Below, one piece after another: positions 35,329 to 48,010 of a stretch of DNA of 64,000 nucleotides. Origin of the DNA: Isoetes taiwanensis (Eukaryota; Streptophyta; Lycopodiopsida; Isoetales; Isoetaceae). A program made the translations under genes and the position numbers. The notes beneath the pieces are model-generated. The model made no database searches. It was not told where the DNA came from and saw only the letters and a list, made by a program, of their open reading frames with translations. The number at the start of each line of letters is the position of its first letter. Positions within the stretch are counted from its first letter, which is position 1. The DNA is taken from NCBI GenBank assembly GCA_021234155.1, contig JAJEKV010000185.1, positions 306,001-370,000 on the forward strand, given 5' to 3'.

Positions 35329-35574
35329 AGCAATACATAGAGGAGGTACTCAAGATTCTGGAAACAATGGCAAATTTTGCATTGGGAGCATAAACGACTG
35401 ACATGGTGAAAACCTATTGCAATGGTCAGCTGGAATGATTAAGCGAGACTTTTCAAAGTTCAGGACACATGGATAGATTTCAGAAAATGATTAAGGATTA
35501 ACATGTCTACTACAAGTCTTCAAACTTCAGAACACATGTATACTTACAGGTTTTCTTATAGGTTTTCTTATAGG
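35329..35574. other. No gene recognised
   Basis: Short spacer between the phosphatase-like fragment and the LINE tail. It includes a GGTTTTCTTATA triple repeat. Confidence 0.4.
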
Positions 35575-36475
35575 TTTGCCACATTTTTATACACGTTTAG
35601 CTCGAGTACTTGGGGTAAAGTCCATAGTCCAATGTTATATTTTGCTACAAGAGACATGTTTCTTGACCTTCAAAGGGCCGCACTATACCGCCATATCGTC
35701 TACTTTCAGAAGGTGGTTGGTATGGGTGATGCTCATCTCCCTAATCTTGCTTATGCTGTGGCACTGGGTCACAATGCCTTACTGTTGGAAGGAAAAAAGA
35801 ACTCAGTGGTTCTTTCACTAGAATGTGCAAGCACGCAAGTGCATGCAGGTCCAAACTGAAGAAGATCACCATCACTTGAAGCAGTAATGCATGCTTCCTT
35901 AGCAAACTCTGGGATACAGAGGCTCTGGCACATGTTAAGATGACACATTACTAGCACAACGCTACCTGGATACACATTTGCTCATGAAGAAATGTGGGTT
36001 GATAGCTTCCATTATCATGATTACGTATCACCGCCTTATTGGGACAGGTAAATGGATGCGGGAAGCATGTGCCTATAGGGAGCCATTGAAGATGAATGCC
36101 ATGCCCTTCAGACTTGTCCAACATTCAATCATATCTGGGTACGCTATCTTCAGTTCGTCTTGCCTAACCAGCCGCTACATCTATTAGACACGCCCTTTGT
36201 GGGCTTGTTAAGTTCATATCTTCAAGAGGTCATGCATACGAGCACTCAGATATGTTTTCCTAGATGGTCATGAATTGTACACAACTTTCTCATTATATAG
36301 TTTGTCAGCATACTTATTACTGCCAAGGTTTTTCCTCAAAAGCCCTTCGGAGCAGCAGTTTTTTTGTAATCCAATAGTAATGTGCTTGTTGCTCTCTTTG
36401 TTTGGGTTTCATAGGCCATTTGGTCCCAGTAGATGATAAAAATACATTCCATTCTATTCTATTTTTTTTTCTATA
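35575..36475 (+). mobile_element. LINE fragment, C-terminus and 3' end
   Basis: The copy begins in the post-RT region (LARVLGVKSIV, then ILLQETCFL, then WKEKRTQWF) and runs, with frameshifts, through a decayed zinc-knuckle to the 3' UTR. It has a hairpin at about 36335-36367, the 3' box (GGGTTTCATAGGCCATTTGG) and a CATTCTATTCTA tail at about 36445-36470. The 5' truncation lies near 35575. A small GGTTTTCTTATA repeat precedes it at about 35548-35572. Confidence 0.85.
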
Positions 36476-39400
36476 ATTGCACTGGAGTGAAATAAAAAAC
36501 TTTAACTTCAATTGAAATCCTTTTTGCTCATTTTTCAGCCTGCTTGTTTCTTGTCATTTGATTTTAATCCAGTCTGCATTACCTCTAGAGATAAAATTAT
36601 GACAGAAAAATTTATGAATAAAAAGATTATATAGCTGGGAACGAATGATGATTTTTTGGACTTGACGCTACTTTTTAATCAGGGCCAGATTCCACTAGCG
36701 TCACTTGATCCCTGGCTTTTTGCAACAAGCCAATAAGAAGACTCAATTTCAAACTTCTTGCAGAAGTGTTAGATTCCACTAACGGAGGTAGTTCAAGGCT
36801 GGGGATCTGATGTAGAGCATCGGGGAGAGTTGCTGAATAACTGTCGGAATTCCCCTAACATTTAAATTTGAAGAAACTATCAGGCACATAGATCTTGACA
36901 TGCACTCCTTATAACCGACGAATTTCCTCCATGATTTCAAGTTAGCAAAAGCCTATCATTCCAGCGAAATCAAGCGGTAGCACCAGCGTTTTCTTGAATG
37001 CGCGCAATTGCAATAAAATATAGAATAGCCACCTGCTGCAGTAGAATCAGTACATTTATCATTTTTGGCCAAAATGCCAAATTATAGCTAGAAACGAATG
37101 ATGATCTTTTGGACTTGACTCTACAATTAGTACATTTATTATTACAAGAAATTTATTGCAGCATCCAATGCCGTCGCAAACATTTCTCTTTATCGTCTCC
37201 CGTGTGTTTAGGAAAGTGAATCAATTCATCCAGTCTCTTACTCTCGGAATTGTTTCTATTCAAAATTTTGTCTCACTGTCGGAATTGTTTCTGTCTGAAA
37301 CATTGTGATAGACACTTAGTGATATAAAAACTCTTTCTTCTCCTCATAGCCTTTCTTCTAATATCCATAGGCCCTGTTATTTATATCATTTTCTAGGACT
37401 TGTAGTTAATCTTCAGTTGCATACAAAGTGATATGGCCAATGGATCTAGAACATCAAGTATGTCTTAGACAAATGTAGAGTAAGGATGCACAATTGAATT
37501 AATTGGAGTTGAAGAGTAAGCACTCCATATATTCAAATACCCACACCAATTGCTCTTAAATAGCTAGCATATTTGGCTGCTACATCAATTATTCAAATTA
37601 TTACCTTTTAATGTATCGACATTAACAAAAATATCAAGCAGGTTCACAAAAGCCTGCATCGATATTAACAAGGCTCCCAAGCTCATAAAGGTTAGCTAGA
37701 TCAAAGCATAATCAAAGCGCAATAAGTTATGTGAACCTTTGTGGATCATATTTACTGGAACTCACGCCAAGGCCCTTATGAATCAAATTTGTTGGAAGTC
37801 ATGGCAAATAACTTGCTTTATCAACTTTTTTCCTTCATTCTATATCTTTTGCATAAACAAATTAATTTGGCAGCAATCTGCATAATAATCTATGCCCAAT
37901 ATAAGAGCCCTACTATGCACAAATGGGCATATGACCACCAAGCAAATATAATATCAAGAACTAAGAAAATGTAATGATATAGGATTGCAATTGAAAGGGT
38001 CACAAACATGCAAGAGCATAAGTTGCACAAATGTGCAACTATGATCTTGCATGCGCTTTACAGATCTTCTGTATGCGTGCATGGCAGTCTTGCGCTCTCG
38101 CGCTTATAGGCACACTCTAAAATTAGCTAAAGACTTGATCTAGTGAAAGATTTGACACTTATCACTCTCAAATTAACTAAAGATTTAATTTTAGAATAAG
38201 CTTTGATTTTATGAAAAAGTTTCTTCTAAACAAGATTTAATTTTAGAATAAGCTTTGATTTTATGAAAAAGTTTCTTCTAAACAAGATGGAAAAGCCCTG
38301 GAGTTCTTGCTTTTTTAGTTTGATGGGCAAGAAAACTTTTTCTTCAATCAAGAACTACTATCTAAAAAAAAACCAAAAATAGTAGTCAAGAGGCCCAATT
38401 CTATAATTTCCAATAGTATGTTACATCGATTATTACATCAACTATTCTCTCTATAACTATCTCATTATTACATCAACTATTCTCTCTATAACTATCTGCA
38501 ATGTTGTTCATATGATGGGAAGAATGATAGTCAGGCAAAGCAGCAAATCTGTATCCTTTGATAAATGGTTTCCAATATAAAAATTTCAAGTGCAAGAGAT
38601 AATAAAAGTTAAAAAATGCATATATGTATCCTTTAGTCAATTTGAACCATATAAGGCAATTGTAGCACGGCATTGTTGTAGAAAGCATCTGCAAAGACAA
38701 ACAGATGACTAAGTCATGGAGCTCCCAATAACTACCCGCATGCATATAGTAGTTCTCAATATAAAAAGTGCAAGGGACAATTCAAAGATAAAAACTGCAT
38801 ATGAATCCTTTATCCAATGTGAACTATATAAGGAAATTCTAGCACTGCAATGTTGTAGATAAGTGAATGCAAAGACAAACAAACAATTAATTCATGTCGC
38901 ACACACAAGATTTTTGATAAAAAACAATGCCACCACTGCAATGTTCTAGATAGGCACTGCAATGTTATAGATATACAACTACAAAGACAAACAGATAATT
39001 AATTCATGTTGCAGTCACAAGACATCTAAATAACATAACACTTATAACTATTCGTAAACAAAATATACAAAAGCAGTATCGAGATCTTATAGATTTGTCT
39101 TACCAAACAATAGTGCCATGTCAAAAAATTATTAGTTATCATACATTCAGCTTAAGCGACACTACGTCTATAGCATCACAAGTTGCATGTTCACTTGATT
39201 AACACGCTGATAAAACGAAGCTGTTATCATCCTCATGAGAGCCGTATGTAGTAATAATACTTATTCACAACCAGCAAAACTTCCAAAAGAAGCCCCAATT
39301 GCTCCAAAAACATTCAGTATCACGTTTAATAGCATAACACAATGGGGATTGAATAGCATCAGAAAGTCTTAATCATCCATTTCTACAACAAATTAAAGCT

Positions 39401-39498
39401 TAAATTGCAGAATGTGGTGCAAAACTTTGAATTTTTAGAAGTCTAAAAGGCTCTTGTTGCATGAAGGGAATTTTTAAGACATCTACAAAATCAAGGGT
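36476..39498. other. AT-rich non-coding stretch with small tandem repeats
   Basis: No gene is recognised. There is a 53-bp tandem duplication at 38180-38287 (AGATTTAATTTTAGAATAAGC...), a duplicated TCAACTATTCTCTCTATAAC at 38440-38500, and a degenerate repeat of about 190 bp between 38570 and 39010 containing GCAAAGACAAACAGAT. Confidence 0.6.
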
Positions 39499-39998
39499 TC
39501 AATACAAGAATGAAGATTTCCACTTAGTAGACTGGAATAGTTGGTTTGAGAAATGAACATTTGTAGTGGCTTTGAGAAATGAACATTTATAGTGGAAAGG
39601 CCATTGGGATTCTGCGAGCAAATGCGAGTCTAAAAATTGGCTGAAACTAGGAAGAAAAAAATACCAGTAACAATAAAGTGCCTGCCTTATGTGAGTACAA
39701 AAGGCTAAAAGACTATACTGCAGAAAACACAGGCAGAATGGGGCACAACCCAACCTCTTTGGCTTCACTAACAAAAGTCTAGCAAACAAGTTTTGTTTTC
39801 TTACTGCTAGCCTTGTGTGTTCGTAAAGAATACTCAATATTTTAGGGTTCTTCACTACGGCAAAAATTGATGCACGAAAATCCGAAACATTCGCTCCATC
39901 AACTCGCAGCCTCTGCACTCATTTCTTACTCATCTAAGCAAATCTACAATTAAACTACGGATGAATAACATGTTGAAAAGAATTGCATGAATTGACGA
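39499..39998. other. Unassigned open frame and flank
   Basis: A 139-codon minus-strand frame (39499-39918) has no motif I recognise. Its 3' part is low-complexity and contains a 24-bp tandem duplication (GAGAAATGAACATTT, 39547-39595). It could be chance. Confidence 0.3.
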
Positions 39999-40008
39999 GA
40001 GCCCATTC

Positions 40009-41346
40009 ATAGTTAGAAGTTAGGAGTTAGGAGTTAGCTAACGCCTAACGTATAATAACGTCTAACTAGCTATTCTCAAACATACTAACGCCGTTAGTTT
40101 CGCCACAAAAAAAAAAAAATTAAATTAAGATTTTGGAAATTTAATATATCACCTGGACTAATTTCGACACGTAGATTACGAATTTGCAATAAAAAGAACT
40201 AAAATCATACTCTGTCTTATGCGAATCACAAGTTGGATTGTTAACATAAACCTGCCACAGTTGAAAAGATGAGATTAATGAGTTGAAAAAACAAGATCCA
40301 TTTCTGCTAATGCAAGTATGTAAGAATGCGAAATAGTCATCAAGCATCCTTCTTAAAATTGGAAAACATACCAAGACCAAGCCAAGCCATTAGCTGATTA
40401 TAATTAACCTAAGATGCTGACACAAGATATCTTATTCCTTGAATCTGTATTAGTAAATTTAACAAATGGAGCAAGCAAGCCATTTGAGCTCATAAAACAG
40501 CAAGCATAAAACATAAAACATAAAACAGAATCATATCCTTCCATATTATGAAAAAACATAAAACAGAAACATAAACACCATCATATCCTTCCATATTCTG
40601 AGCTCATAAAACAGCAAGCATGAACGTAATAATCAGAAAAGTTGATAGAAAACCATGCAAATAGATCTATCCAGCTGCAGCATTAACATCCTTCACGGTA
40701 ATAAATTCAATATTGGGTTAAAATCGTGACTTGGAATTCTGAAAAAAACAGGGCTTTTATTTGGTCGATGGAGAGCCACTAAAGATCAGGAAATGCAGTA
40801 TACAGACTGCTAAGATTTTTTTTCAACAAAGCTTCATGTGTTGAAACTTGAAAACAAAGGAGATGGACGATCATAATAAGATGCCCTGTTCTGGTTCTCA
40901 ATTTTTTGAGAGTAGTGAAATCGGACAGAAAGAAAGTAATGCCTGGTATTATGGGCCACAAAAATTACATGAAGGAGGGCCGAGGGTATTCATTCTCTGT
41001 TTTGTCTCTGTCATTCATAAACTCTACCTTAGAAAACCCTTACCTCTGAGATGGTGAGCCGATCTGCTTACTGCTCAGCACGAATCAAAAGAATGGCAGA
41101 AGTGGACTTTCCAACAGAGACTTCCATAGCATTCATCGCTTTTCGACTGGATTCCGCCCCTCTGGCCGCCAAAACAACTGCAGCAGTGTCTTCGGGAGGG
41201 AAAACTGAACACAGGTTTTTTTTTTTTTTTTCCAAAATGCCCACTTGTAATTTTTGTGCAAAACTAACCCCGTTAGTTTCGGGTTATCAGTTAGCAAGCT
41301 ATTTCGCGTTAGCCATTTGGGGGCTAACGCGTTATGTTCTAACCAT
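40009..41346. mobile_element. TIR element of 1.34 kb with 10-bp TSD (MULE-like)
   Basis: GAGCCCATTC occurs at 39999-40008 and again at 41347-41356. The element ends are ATAGTTAGAAGTTAG at left and, in inverse, ATGGTTAGAACATAA at right. Both ends continue for about 90 bp with GTTAG/CTAAC-rich, imperfectly matching repeats (GCTAACGC; AACTAACGG..GTTAGTTT). A 9- to 10-bp duplication with long imperfect TIRs suggests a Mutator-like element; hAT cannot be ruled out. The interior has no transposase. A GC-richer stretch at about 41040-41215 could be captured gene sequence. Confidence 0.7.
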
Positions 41347-41356
41347 GAGCCCATTC

Positions 41357-43202
41357 GATAAAACAGAGGCATTCTTGAATGCCTGATAGTAAAGTTGTGC
41401 ACCCTGCAAAAGCTGAGTTCGGAGCATCCAGGGGCAACATGCCGGCACGTTTTTCGCCAATTTTCGTTTTGCACATGGCTTACGGCTTGGCTTGAAGGCA
41501 AAGCAGCAAAAAAAAGGGCCGAATACATGTCAAAATATTTGCTCAGATTTATACTGCACCGCACTCCATGTGCTAACATGTGATAAATTAAAATAGAAAT
41601 AGGTATAGAAGAATCCGAATCTCCCCAATCTAAATTACATTAATACTCCGGTTTTGTCGGGCTAATGTCTTGGTATATGTTTTTACTCGGCCTTTAACGT
41701 CCATATATGCAACTTTCGACGACAGCACATGTTGTTATTGGGAAGAAAGAATATTATTTGCTTTTGTAATTATTTTTGTTATTGAAATCGTCTAATGAGA
41801 GTATCATCAATGCAACTTTGAGTGTGTGGATTTCAATAGTAAAAACAATGCTCAAAACACAAAACAAAACTTATGCTCAAAATTTAGAAAGAGATTCAAA
41901 ACTATGCACAATCACTCTTAGAAGTACTTAAGCACATTAACAAGTGCAGAAATGCAAAACACAATAATTTTGTCCTGGTTCATTAGCGTACTTTAATTCA
42001 TGACAGAACACTACATATGCATCTCAATGTGGTTGGCCAAAATGCCACATCATAACTCTGCTTATTCAATTCCATAGGTGCTTATTGGCAAGCAAGAGTT
42101 TTATATTCAAATTAGTTTTTAATATTTCCTGATACCTTATATTGTTCACTCCTTATTGTTTTTTTTTCCCTTGGATTTAGGCATATTCTTAAAAATATGC
42201 CAAATCTAAGGTCCACAAATATACACCTCACCCCATATACTAGAGCGCTCCCTTTCGTATGTATATACATACAAAAACCCATATAAGAATGGCAAATACA
42301 GGGCCACCAACCATTGCAAAGCCAAAAAAAATGATTTTGCAAAGAAGCTGGCGTCCGCTTCTGGACTTCTCTGGAACCTCCCAACCACCCAATTCGACTG
42401 AGCATGCACAATCTCAAACAGAGAACGAATTTTTGCTGCACAATTCAAAACAGAGCTTCCAAAGCTTTGACATTGCAAACAATGAACCGCTAAATTGGAT
42501 AGTTTATAGCATGGGGCCAAAACAAAAGTGCATGAGAGAAACAAGAATGAGCCAACTTCCACATGAAAGTACAAACTTCAAACTTCCGGATTCATAGAGT
42601 AGCTTTGTAAAGAAGCATCAAAAAGGAGATGTGTACATAAACAAAGCAGAAGGGCAACATCAAACAAAGGGATAAAACATATTTGCATCACTGCCAAACC
42701 GTTCAAAAGCTTCTCATTCAAATCCGCCCTGCGCAGCCAAACCGTTCCATCCGAATCCGCAAATCTTCACCCGGTTAGCAACCAACATCTCCAGCGGCCC
42801 TGTTTGGAAATCCACATGGCCATAGCATACGAAAAAAGCAAGATTGAAGTCAGATCTGGCCGCCCCGCCATGCTCGACCATCCTTGCACAAAAGCGAAAT
42901 GTTCTAATTCTAACTATTAGTTCTCACACAAAGGAAAAAATATTAAACCCCATCCCCCTTTTCTCGCCAAACCATTAGCCAAATCTTACTCCGGGGCATA
43001 TACTCAAACGAGAGCAACCCATCTTGGGACAACACCTTTTATTGCTCTTGCAGAAATCCAACCTTTATTGCTCTTTGCAACAGTCCAAGTATACATGTCA
43101 TGTAACTATTTACAGTCCATACACACACAGCTCTTCGTAAGTTCACCAAATTAAGATGCATTTACCCGCACATTCTTATACAACCATATGCACAAAACCT
43201 TT
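41357..43202. other. Downstream flank of the SMP gene; no gene recognised
   Basis: Short open frames on both strands (41133-41579, 42206-42574, 42259-42597) show no family motif. The part next to 43202 should contain the SMP gene's 3' UTR. Confidence 0.45.
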
Positions 43203-44798
43203 CTAGATCCCACCTCTTCCTCTACCTGCGGCTGGTGGATTAAACCTATCATCCCACACAAAGCCATGTTCAACATTGAACTCTGCTGCTTCTAACATAC
43301 ATTCTCCTATTCCTCCAGGGGTGAGTCTTCCTAAAGGGTCATTTCGTCGCTCTACACTTTGGACCTTCTCAGCATCTCTTGGACTTGCAACTTTGTCAGA
43401 GGGCAAGAATTTCTTAGCATCCTATACCAAGAAAAAGGAAAAAATGTAAGCACAAACATAACCAAAATACCAATTGGAAATCATGGCAACAAATTTATCA
43501 AGTGATGTAGAAAGGCTTTTCATAAGCACTTGAATGATGAAGGGATTTGCCAAATGTGAAAGGCCAATATGTTTTTTAATGAGAAAGGGTGTGATCTGAG
43601 TGTTTCAATTCCATAAACTAGGGGAATGCAGAAAATGAGATCCACCAAGCAATCCAAACAAGAGAGTATTGAAGACAGTTAGTAGTAGCTTGCTAAGGGC
43701 CATGTATTTTACCTGGAGGGCATCTCCAAGAGTAGGGACATTTTTTTGGGCCTCTTCAGTGACAACAGCTCCAGGAACACCTCTGGTTCCAGTTTTTGTG
43801 CCTCTTCTTTCAGCAAGCTCTTGTATGAAAGCTCCTGGCGTTCCCTCCTCCACCTCAGTAGGCACCCCTGTTACTCCACCTCCTGGTATTCCTCCACTCC
43901 TGTCAGCAAGAGACTGGGCATATGATGTAGGTCCACCTAAAATTCCAGTTGGTATTCCCAAAGCCCGGCTTTCTGCACACTGAAGAGCTCTCAAATCTTT
44001 AATCTGTAATGGTTGGTCCTTTGCCTTGATTGCAGCTTTCTCAATAGCCTGATTCCATAGCAAAAGAATCCTACTTAGGTGAATCAGGAACAAGTATAAT
44101 GGATTGATGTTGCAGGGACATTAAAAGCTGGAGGCCTCGAGCAAAAATGTTAAACGCGTCAACTTTAAGTAAACATGTACTGATCCAAAGAAATAATTCC
44201 TAGATCTGACCTAGAAATTTAGGCTCCCCAACTAAGCATTTACGCTCTGAATCATGCATTATTCCAACCACCACACTTCCATAAAACAACACTAAAACGT
44301 TGTTTTGAATTAATCCATTTCTACAAAGATTAGCGATTTCTATCCAAGAAGATTATGAAAAAAAGATAGTCCTTTTGCAGAATAAAGCATGAAAAATTAG
44401 GTTGAAAAAAAAAAAACTCTGCTTTCCAACGTAATTTGAAAGGAAGGTGAACTTACGTCGCCGATTGTCAAAGGCTTGATGATTTTTTCGTCTGTAACAA
44501 CGGGCATAGCAGCAACGATGTGGCCAGGAACTGAAGTGCCTCCAACATTGCACCAGAAAACACCAGGTTGTCTAGACTGGTAGTTAGGATGGGGGAGCTG
44601 CTGGGGAGGCTCGTTGCCGTAATCAACCTGTAACAGCGGTGGAGGATGTAGTCCTCTGCCGAAGCCTGCCCGGGACATAGCTTGGGGCGACCTTACGCCC
44701 ATCTTTCCTTTCCTTTCTCTCGATGTCCGGAGCTCCGCACTGTTTCCTGCTGGCTTACACGTGGTTTGCTTCAAATTTCCCCATTTGCCACTTGCCAC
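43203..44798 (-). CDS. Seed maturation protein (SMP/LEA D-34 type), 3 exons, intact
   Basis: This belongs to the seed maturation protein family (PF04927, LEA group D-34), hydrophilic proteins that accumulate in desiccating seeds or spores. Exons: 44457-44798, 43713-44048 and 43203-43421. All borders are GT-AG and phase 0, giving 298 residues. The SMP unit occurs twice: first GVFWCNVGGTSVPGHIVAAM, VVTDEKIIKPLTIGDAIEKA, LRALQCAESRALG; then TPGAFIQELAERRG, GVPGAVVTEEAQKNVPTLGD, KVASPRDAEKVQSVERRNDP and LTPGGIGECMLEAAEFN. A Gly-rich linker (SGGIPGGGVTGVP) separates them. The C-terminus is GRGRGGI. The start is uncertain: the frame opens at 44798, but Met at 44702 or later would remove a basic, non-conserved leader. 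A CACGTG G-box lies inside the frame near 44755 and would be promoter or 5' UTR if the later start is used, fitting ABA control. The gene looks intact. Confidence 0.88.
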
Positions 44799-45011
44799 AC
44801 CACCTCATCTATTTGGGTAAATATTTTGAACATGCATGCCTAAGGGACGCCTCACATGTCAGCGGCAAAACTTGCCGGACGTCAAGCCGTTGGAGCCGCT
44901 GAGGTCTGAACTGCTCCAGCAGTTCGGGGACGACCGGCTCAGACGTCAAACCGGCCGTCTCTAAACCAGTTCATGTGAACGCCTAGAAATCTACATGTGA
45001 GGCGCCTCTAA
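44799..45011 (-). promoter_or_regulatory. Upstream region of the SMP gene
   Basis: About 210 bp of GC-richer sequence separates the SMP start from the adjacent transposon. It contains GACGTC at two places and inverted pieces of CTACATGTGAGGCG/CGCCTCACATGT (44983-45005 and 44848-44862). The promoter must lie here or inside the transposon. Confidence 0.4.
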
Positions 45012-46042
45012 GGCCCTTTTTCCACGACACTCATGTCTTATATTTATCAAGATATTATTGGGCCACCTAAGCATATAAGTTAAGCTAGCTTTTCCATTAC
45101 AACTTTTAAGACACCTCACATATGAGGACCGTACAACTTTGAAGTCTTATTTTCTTCCGGGGGAAACCCCCCGCCAGAAAATAAGACACCAAGACCTATC
45201 CAATCAGAGCCATTCTTTACCGGAAACTTCGGATGTCGCAAAAAAAAAGATTGGGAAAGAAGGAATCGTTGGGCAGGAAGGATCGCTGCAGGTCGAAATC
45301 TGGCTGAAGAGAGACGGATTTGGCTGAAGAGGGTCGAAACTATGATGGCAGAAGCTGTGAGGTCGAAACTGTGGGGTCGAAGCTGTGAGGGCAGAAACTG
45401 TGAGGTCGAAACTGTGAGGGCATGCCGATTTTTTTAGCACGCCACTACTGCCCTTTGTCCAACTACAGCTGTGACATCTACAGCTGGAGCTGATCACCGG
45501 AAGGAGGCCGATTGAGGCCGAAGGTTCAAACGTTGCAGGAAGCTTCGCCGGAGAAGAGTGCCCCTTTCAAAATGATCAAGGAACTCCATCGCTATAAAGG
45601 TGCAAGCGATCCCAGCTCTGCTCTGCTTCCAGGTCCCTCTGATTTTTTCACACTAATGTCTCTGATTATGGGTCCATCGCCATAAAGGTGCAAGCAATCC
45701 CAGCTCTGCTCTGCTTCCATGTTCCTCTGATTTCTTCACAGAGATTCCCTCTGATTTCTTCAGAGAGATTCGTGTTCTTTCACAGAGATTCCCTCTGATT
45801 TCTTCACAGAGATTCGTGTTCTTGTTGTGTTGTTCTTAGATTTTCACAGAGATTCGTGTTCTATTCAGGGCAGTGGAAAAGCAAAAAATATAAGAGGTGT
45901 CTTATATATTAAAGACATGTCGCATAAAAGTCAGCGGGAAAGGTTTTGATTTGAGACACGACGTGGAGATGACATGGAGTCTTATATGCTGTCTTATTGC
46001 GTTGCGACAGTCATATTTTATGGCTGCCGTGGAAAAAGGGCC
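45012..46042. mobile_element. PIF/Harbinger-like non-autonomous element, 1.03 kb
   Basis: The terminal inverted repeats are GGCCCTTTTTCCACGACA at left (45012-45029) and, in inverse, GGCCCTTTTTCCACGGCA at right (46025-46042). TAA on both sides (45009-45011 and 46043-46045) fits the three-base TWA target of PIF/Harbinger elements. There are inner inverted AAGACACCTC motifs at 45107 and 45894. The interior has minisatellites: a GTCGAAACTGTGAGG unit repeated at 45326-45420, and TTTCACAGAGATTCGTGTTC-type units at 45640-45870. There is no transposase. Its position next to the SMP gene may affect that gene's promoter. Confidence 0.75.
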
Positions 46043-46045
46043 TAA

Positions 46046-46621
46046 AGCCCAAATTCCACCTCAAACTGCAGACCATTTGCTTGGAACAGAACGTCAAGGT
46101 AAGGGAGACCGGATTCTAGAGGTTTTGGAGGGGTGATTTGTCATTCTTGGCAAGAATGATTCAAGAAGATGCAAGAATGCAGACCCACTTACCTTGCAGG
46201 TCGTGGTGGCAGCAAGAATGGCTCCCCCTATGCCATTCTACATAACGTCTTCCGGGCTGACTTCCACACACAATATTCCATTACGATAGTGGCAATTGTT
46301 CAAGAATACACTTCCTTTGTCCACATGGCAGATTTTGAGCAAGCAAGAGATAAACTGACGGGGGATCATGCCCGAGAGATAGAACCCTGAATTCTGCCGC
46401 CACATCAGAAACTGACGTCTTGTATGGAATCTGGAAATCTATGGTAGATACCATCGTGGAGGTTCCTTCTTCTTCCAGATAATAACATTTGGGGCAGTGG
46501 AATCTGCGTCTAAGTGATGATTTACATGTGTGGTTGAGGAGAGTCATCCACAAAGGTTTGCCATTATTATTCTGCCATCATCACTTTTTCTTCACATTTC
46601 TCTAACTTAAGCGTGACAGTG
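46046..46621. other. No gene recognised
   Basis: Short open frames only; none has a recognisable motif. Confidence 0.4.
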
Positions 46622-46838
46622 TTGATGTTGCTGCATGTAAACTACCCCTAAGGGCCAATTTACATGCACCATCAAGGAGCATATTGTCATGAAGAATGAC
46701 ACGCCTTGTTTCAAGGACCATCACAGGACTATCACCAAATCTGATCCTTCTGCACAGGGCAAAATAAAGCACCGTCAGAGGCGACTGGTGCATGTAAATC
46801 ATCCCTAGGGGTAGGTTCACATGCAATGTCGCCTTCGA
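46622..46838. mobile_element. Short inverted-repeat element (MITE-like)
   Basis: The arms of about 48 bp at 46622-46670 and 46790-46838 are inverted. They share GCATGTAAACTACCCCTAAGGG and ATTTACATGCACC with a few differences. The middle of about 120 bp is unique. Confidence 0.6.
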
Positions 46839-47933
46839 TATTGCCATGTTTTACCCTAGCCATTTTGCATTATTGTACCTCTGCACGGCGCATGTAACCC
46901 AGCCTAAAGGGGAAACCACCTTTCTATCAATATTCCACGTATGGAACCAGGAATGTCGACCAAAAGGTCTTTCGTGTAACTAGAAACTATGCATATGCAA
47001 TTGTTGGAGTATAACAAAGGAAAAGATCAGTCGGAATGCAAGTAAAATCAGCAAGAATGCAAGTAGAACAGCAGGATGCAAGGTAAACATTTCGAATAAC
47101 CGTCGGCCAAATCTTCCATGATGTGCCCTAAGTGTCAACGATGGAAATCCTCTCCCATGATCCACCTTGAACTCCTCCTAAAAAGGCTGCTAAAAATACT
47201 CAACAATTGAATTAGCACTGGCACATTGTATAAAAGAAAAAAGCATCATTGTCGGCTCGATTATCCACCTTGGAAAAACAGGGGGCCTTGGTCACGTGTG
47301 TCACGTGACGTTTAAAAAAAAAAGGAGAGAACTCCAAAGGGGTTGGTCACACGTGCTACATGTACAAAAGACCATAATAAAAGGAGGGGCTGGTTAGCAT
47401 GCCACATGAACATTCTAAATGGAGCTTTTTTCCTTCTTAACATGAAGGGGCTGTAGTGACAGAGCGTGTGTGTGGCCTTCTAGAAAAATCATTTGATGTG
47501 GTTGTCTGCAACGTTGTCTTAGCATTTGATAATTCTCACCACTTTGGATTTTGCATTTTTACAAGACCTAAAGTTTGATGAACAATTGTACATTGGTATA
47601 TATCATCTGCAAAAACCATGCAATAAATATCCACTGGCACACTTGGAATCAGTTTGCTAATGTATGTATGGGCCTTTGGGCGGATGTGGGAACACATGAC
47701 TTTCACCTAAGCAAAAACCATTCTACACATCATTCAGGGAATGGCAACTGATGGCCATAAAGGAAGTGGCATTTCCATTGCCTATTCTATACACAGTTAG
47801 AGATCATGATTGCATCACTCTCATCGGCCCTTCAATGCCGGATCACGTCTTCAAGATTGCTCCAAGTTGGTCTCTCAGTTTTCCATGAATTTATTTTCTT
47901 TTATTATCACCGTAATCCATCTTATTGTTGCTA
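46839..47933. other. Non-coding stretch with a G-box cluster
   Basis: No gene is recognised. CACGTG occurs at 47293-47298 and 47302-47307, with a related ACACGTGC at about 47350. Confidence 0.5.
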
Positions 47934-48010
47934 CTAGAAAAAGTGCAGCGTTGCTGGGCTTTTCCTTAGGCATAAAGATGGTAGATTGAAGTTTAACGTT
48001 GGGCTTTTCG
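47934..48010 (-). mobile_element. Helitron 3' end
   Basis: On the minus strand the sequence ends AGCCCAGCAACGCTGCA-CTTTTTCTAG (47934), followed by T. The stem is AGC/GCT with partial flanks. The segment GGGCTTTTCCTTAGGCATAAAG is partly repeated about 56 bp further in. The 5' end was not located. Confidence 0.55.

Noticed and set aside
41133-41579. A 148-codon minus-strand frame
   Set aside because: It crosses the right edge of the TIR element and a poly-T run and shows no recognisable domain. A captured gene piece is possible but not shown.
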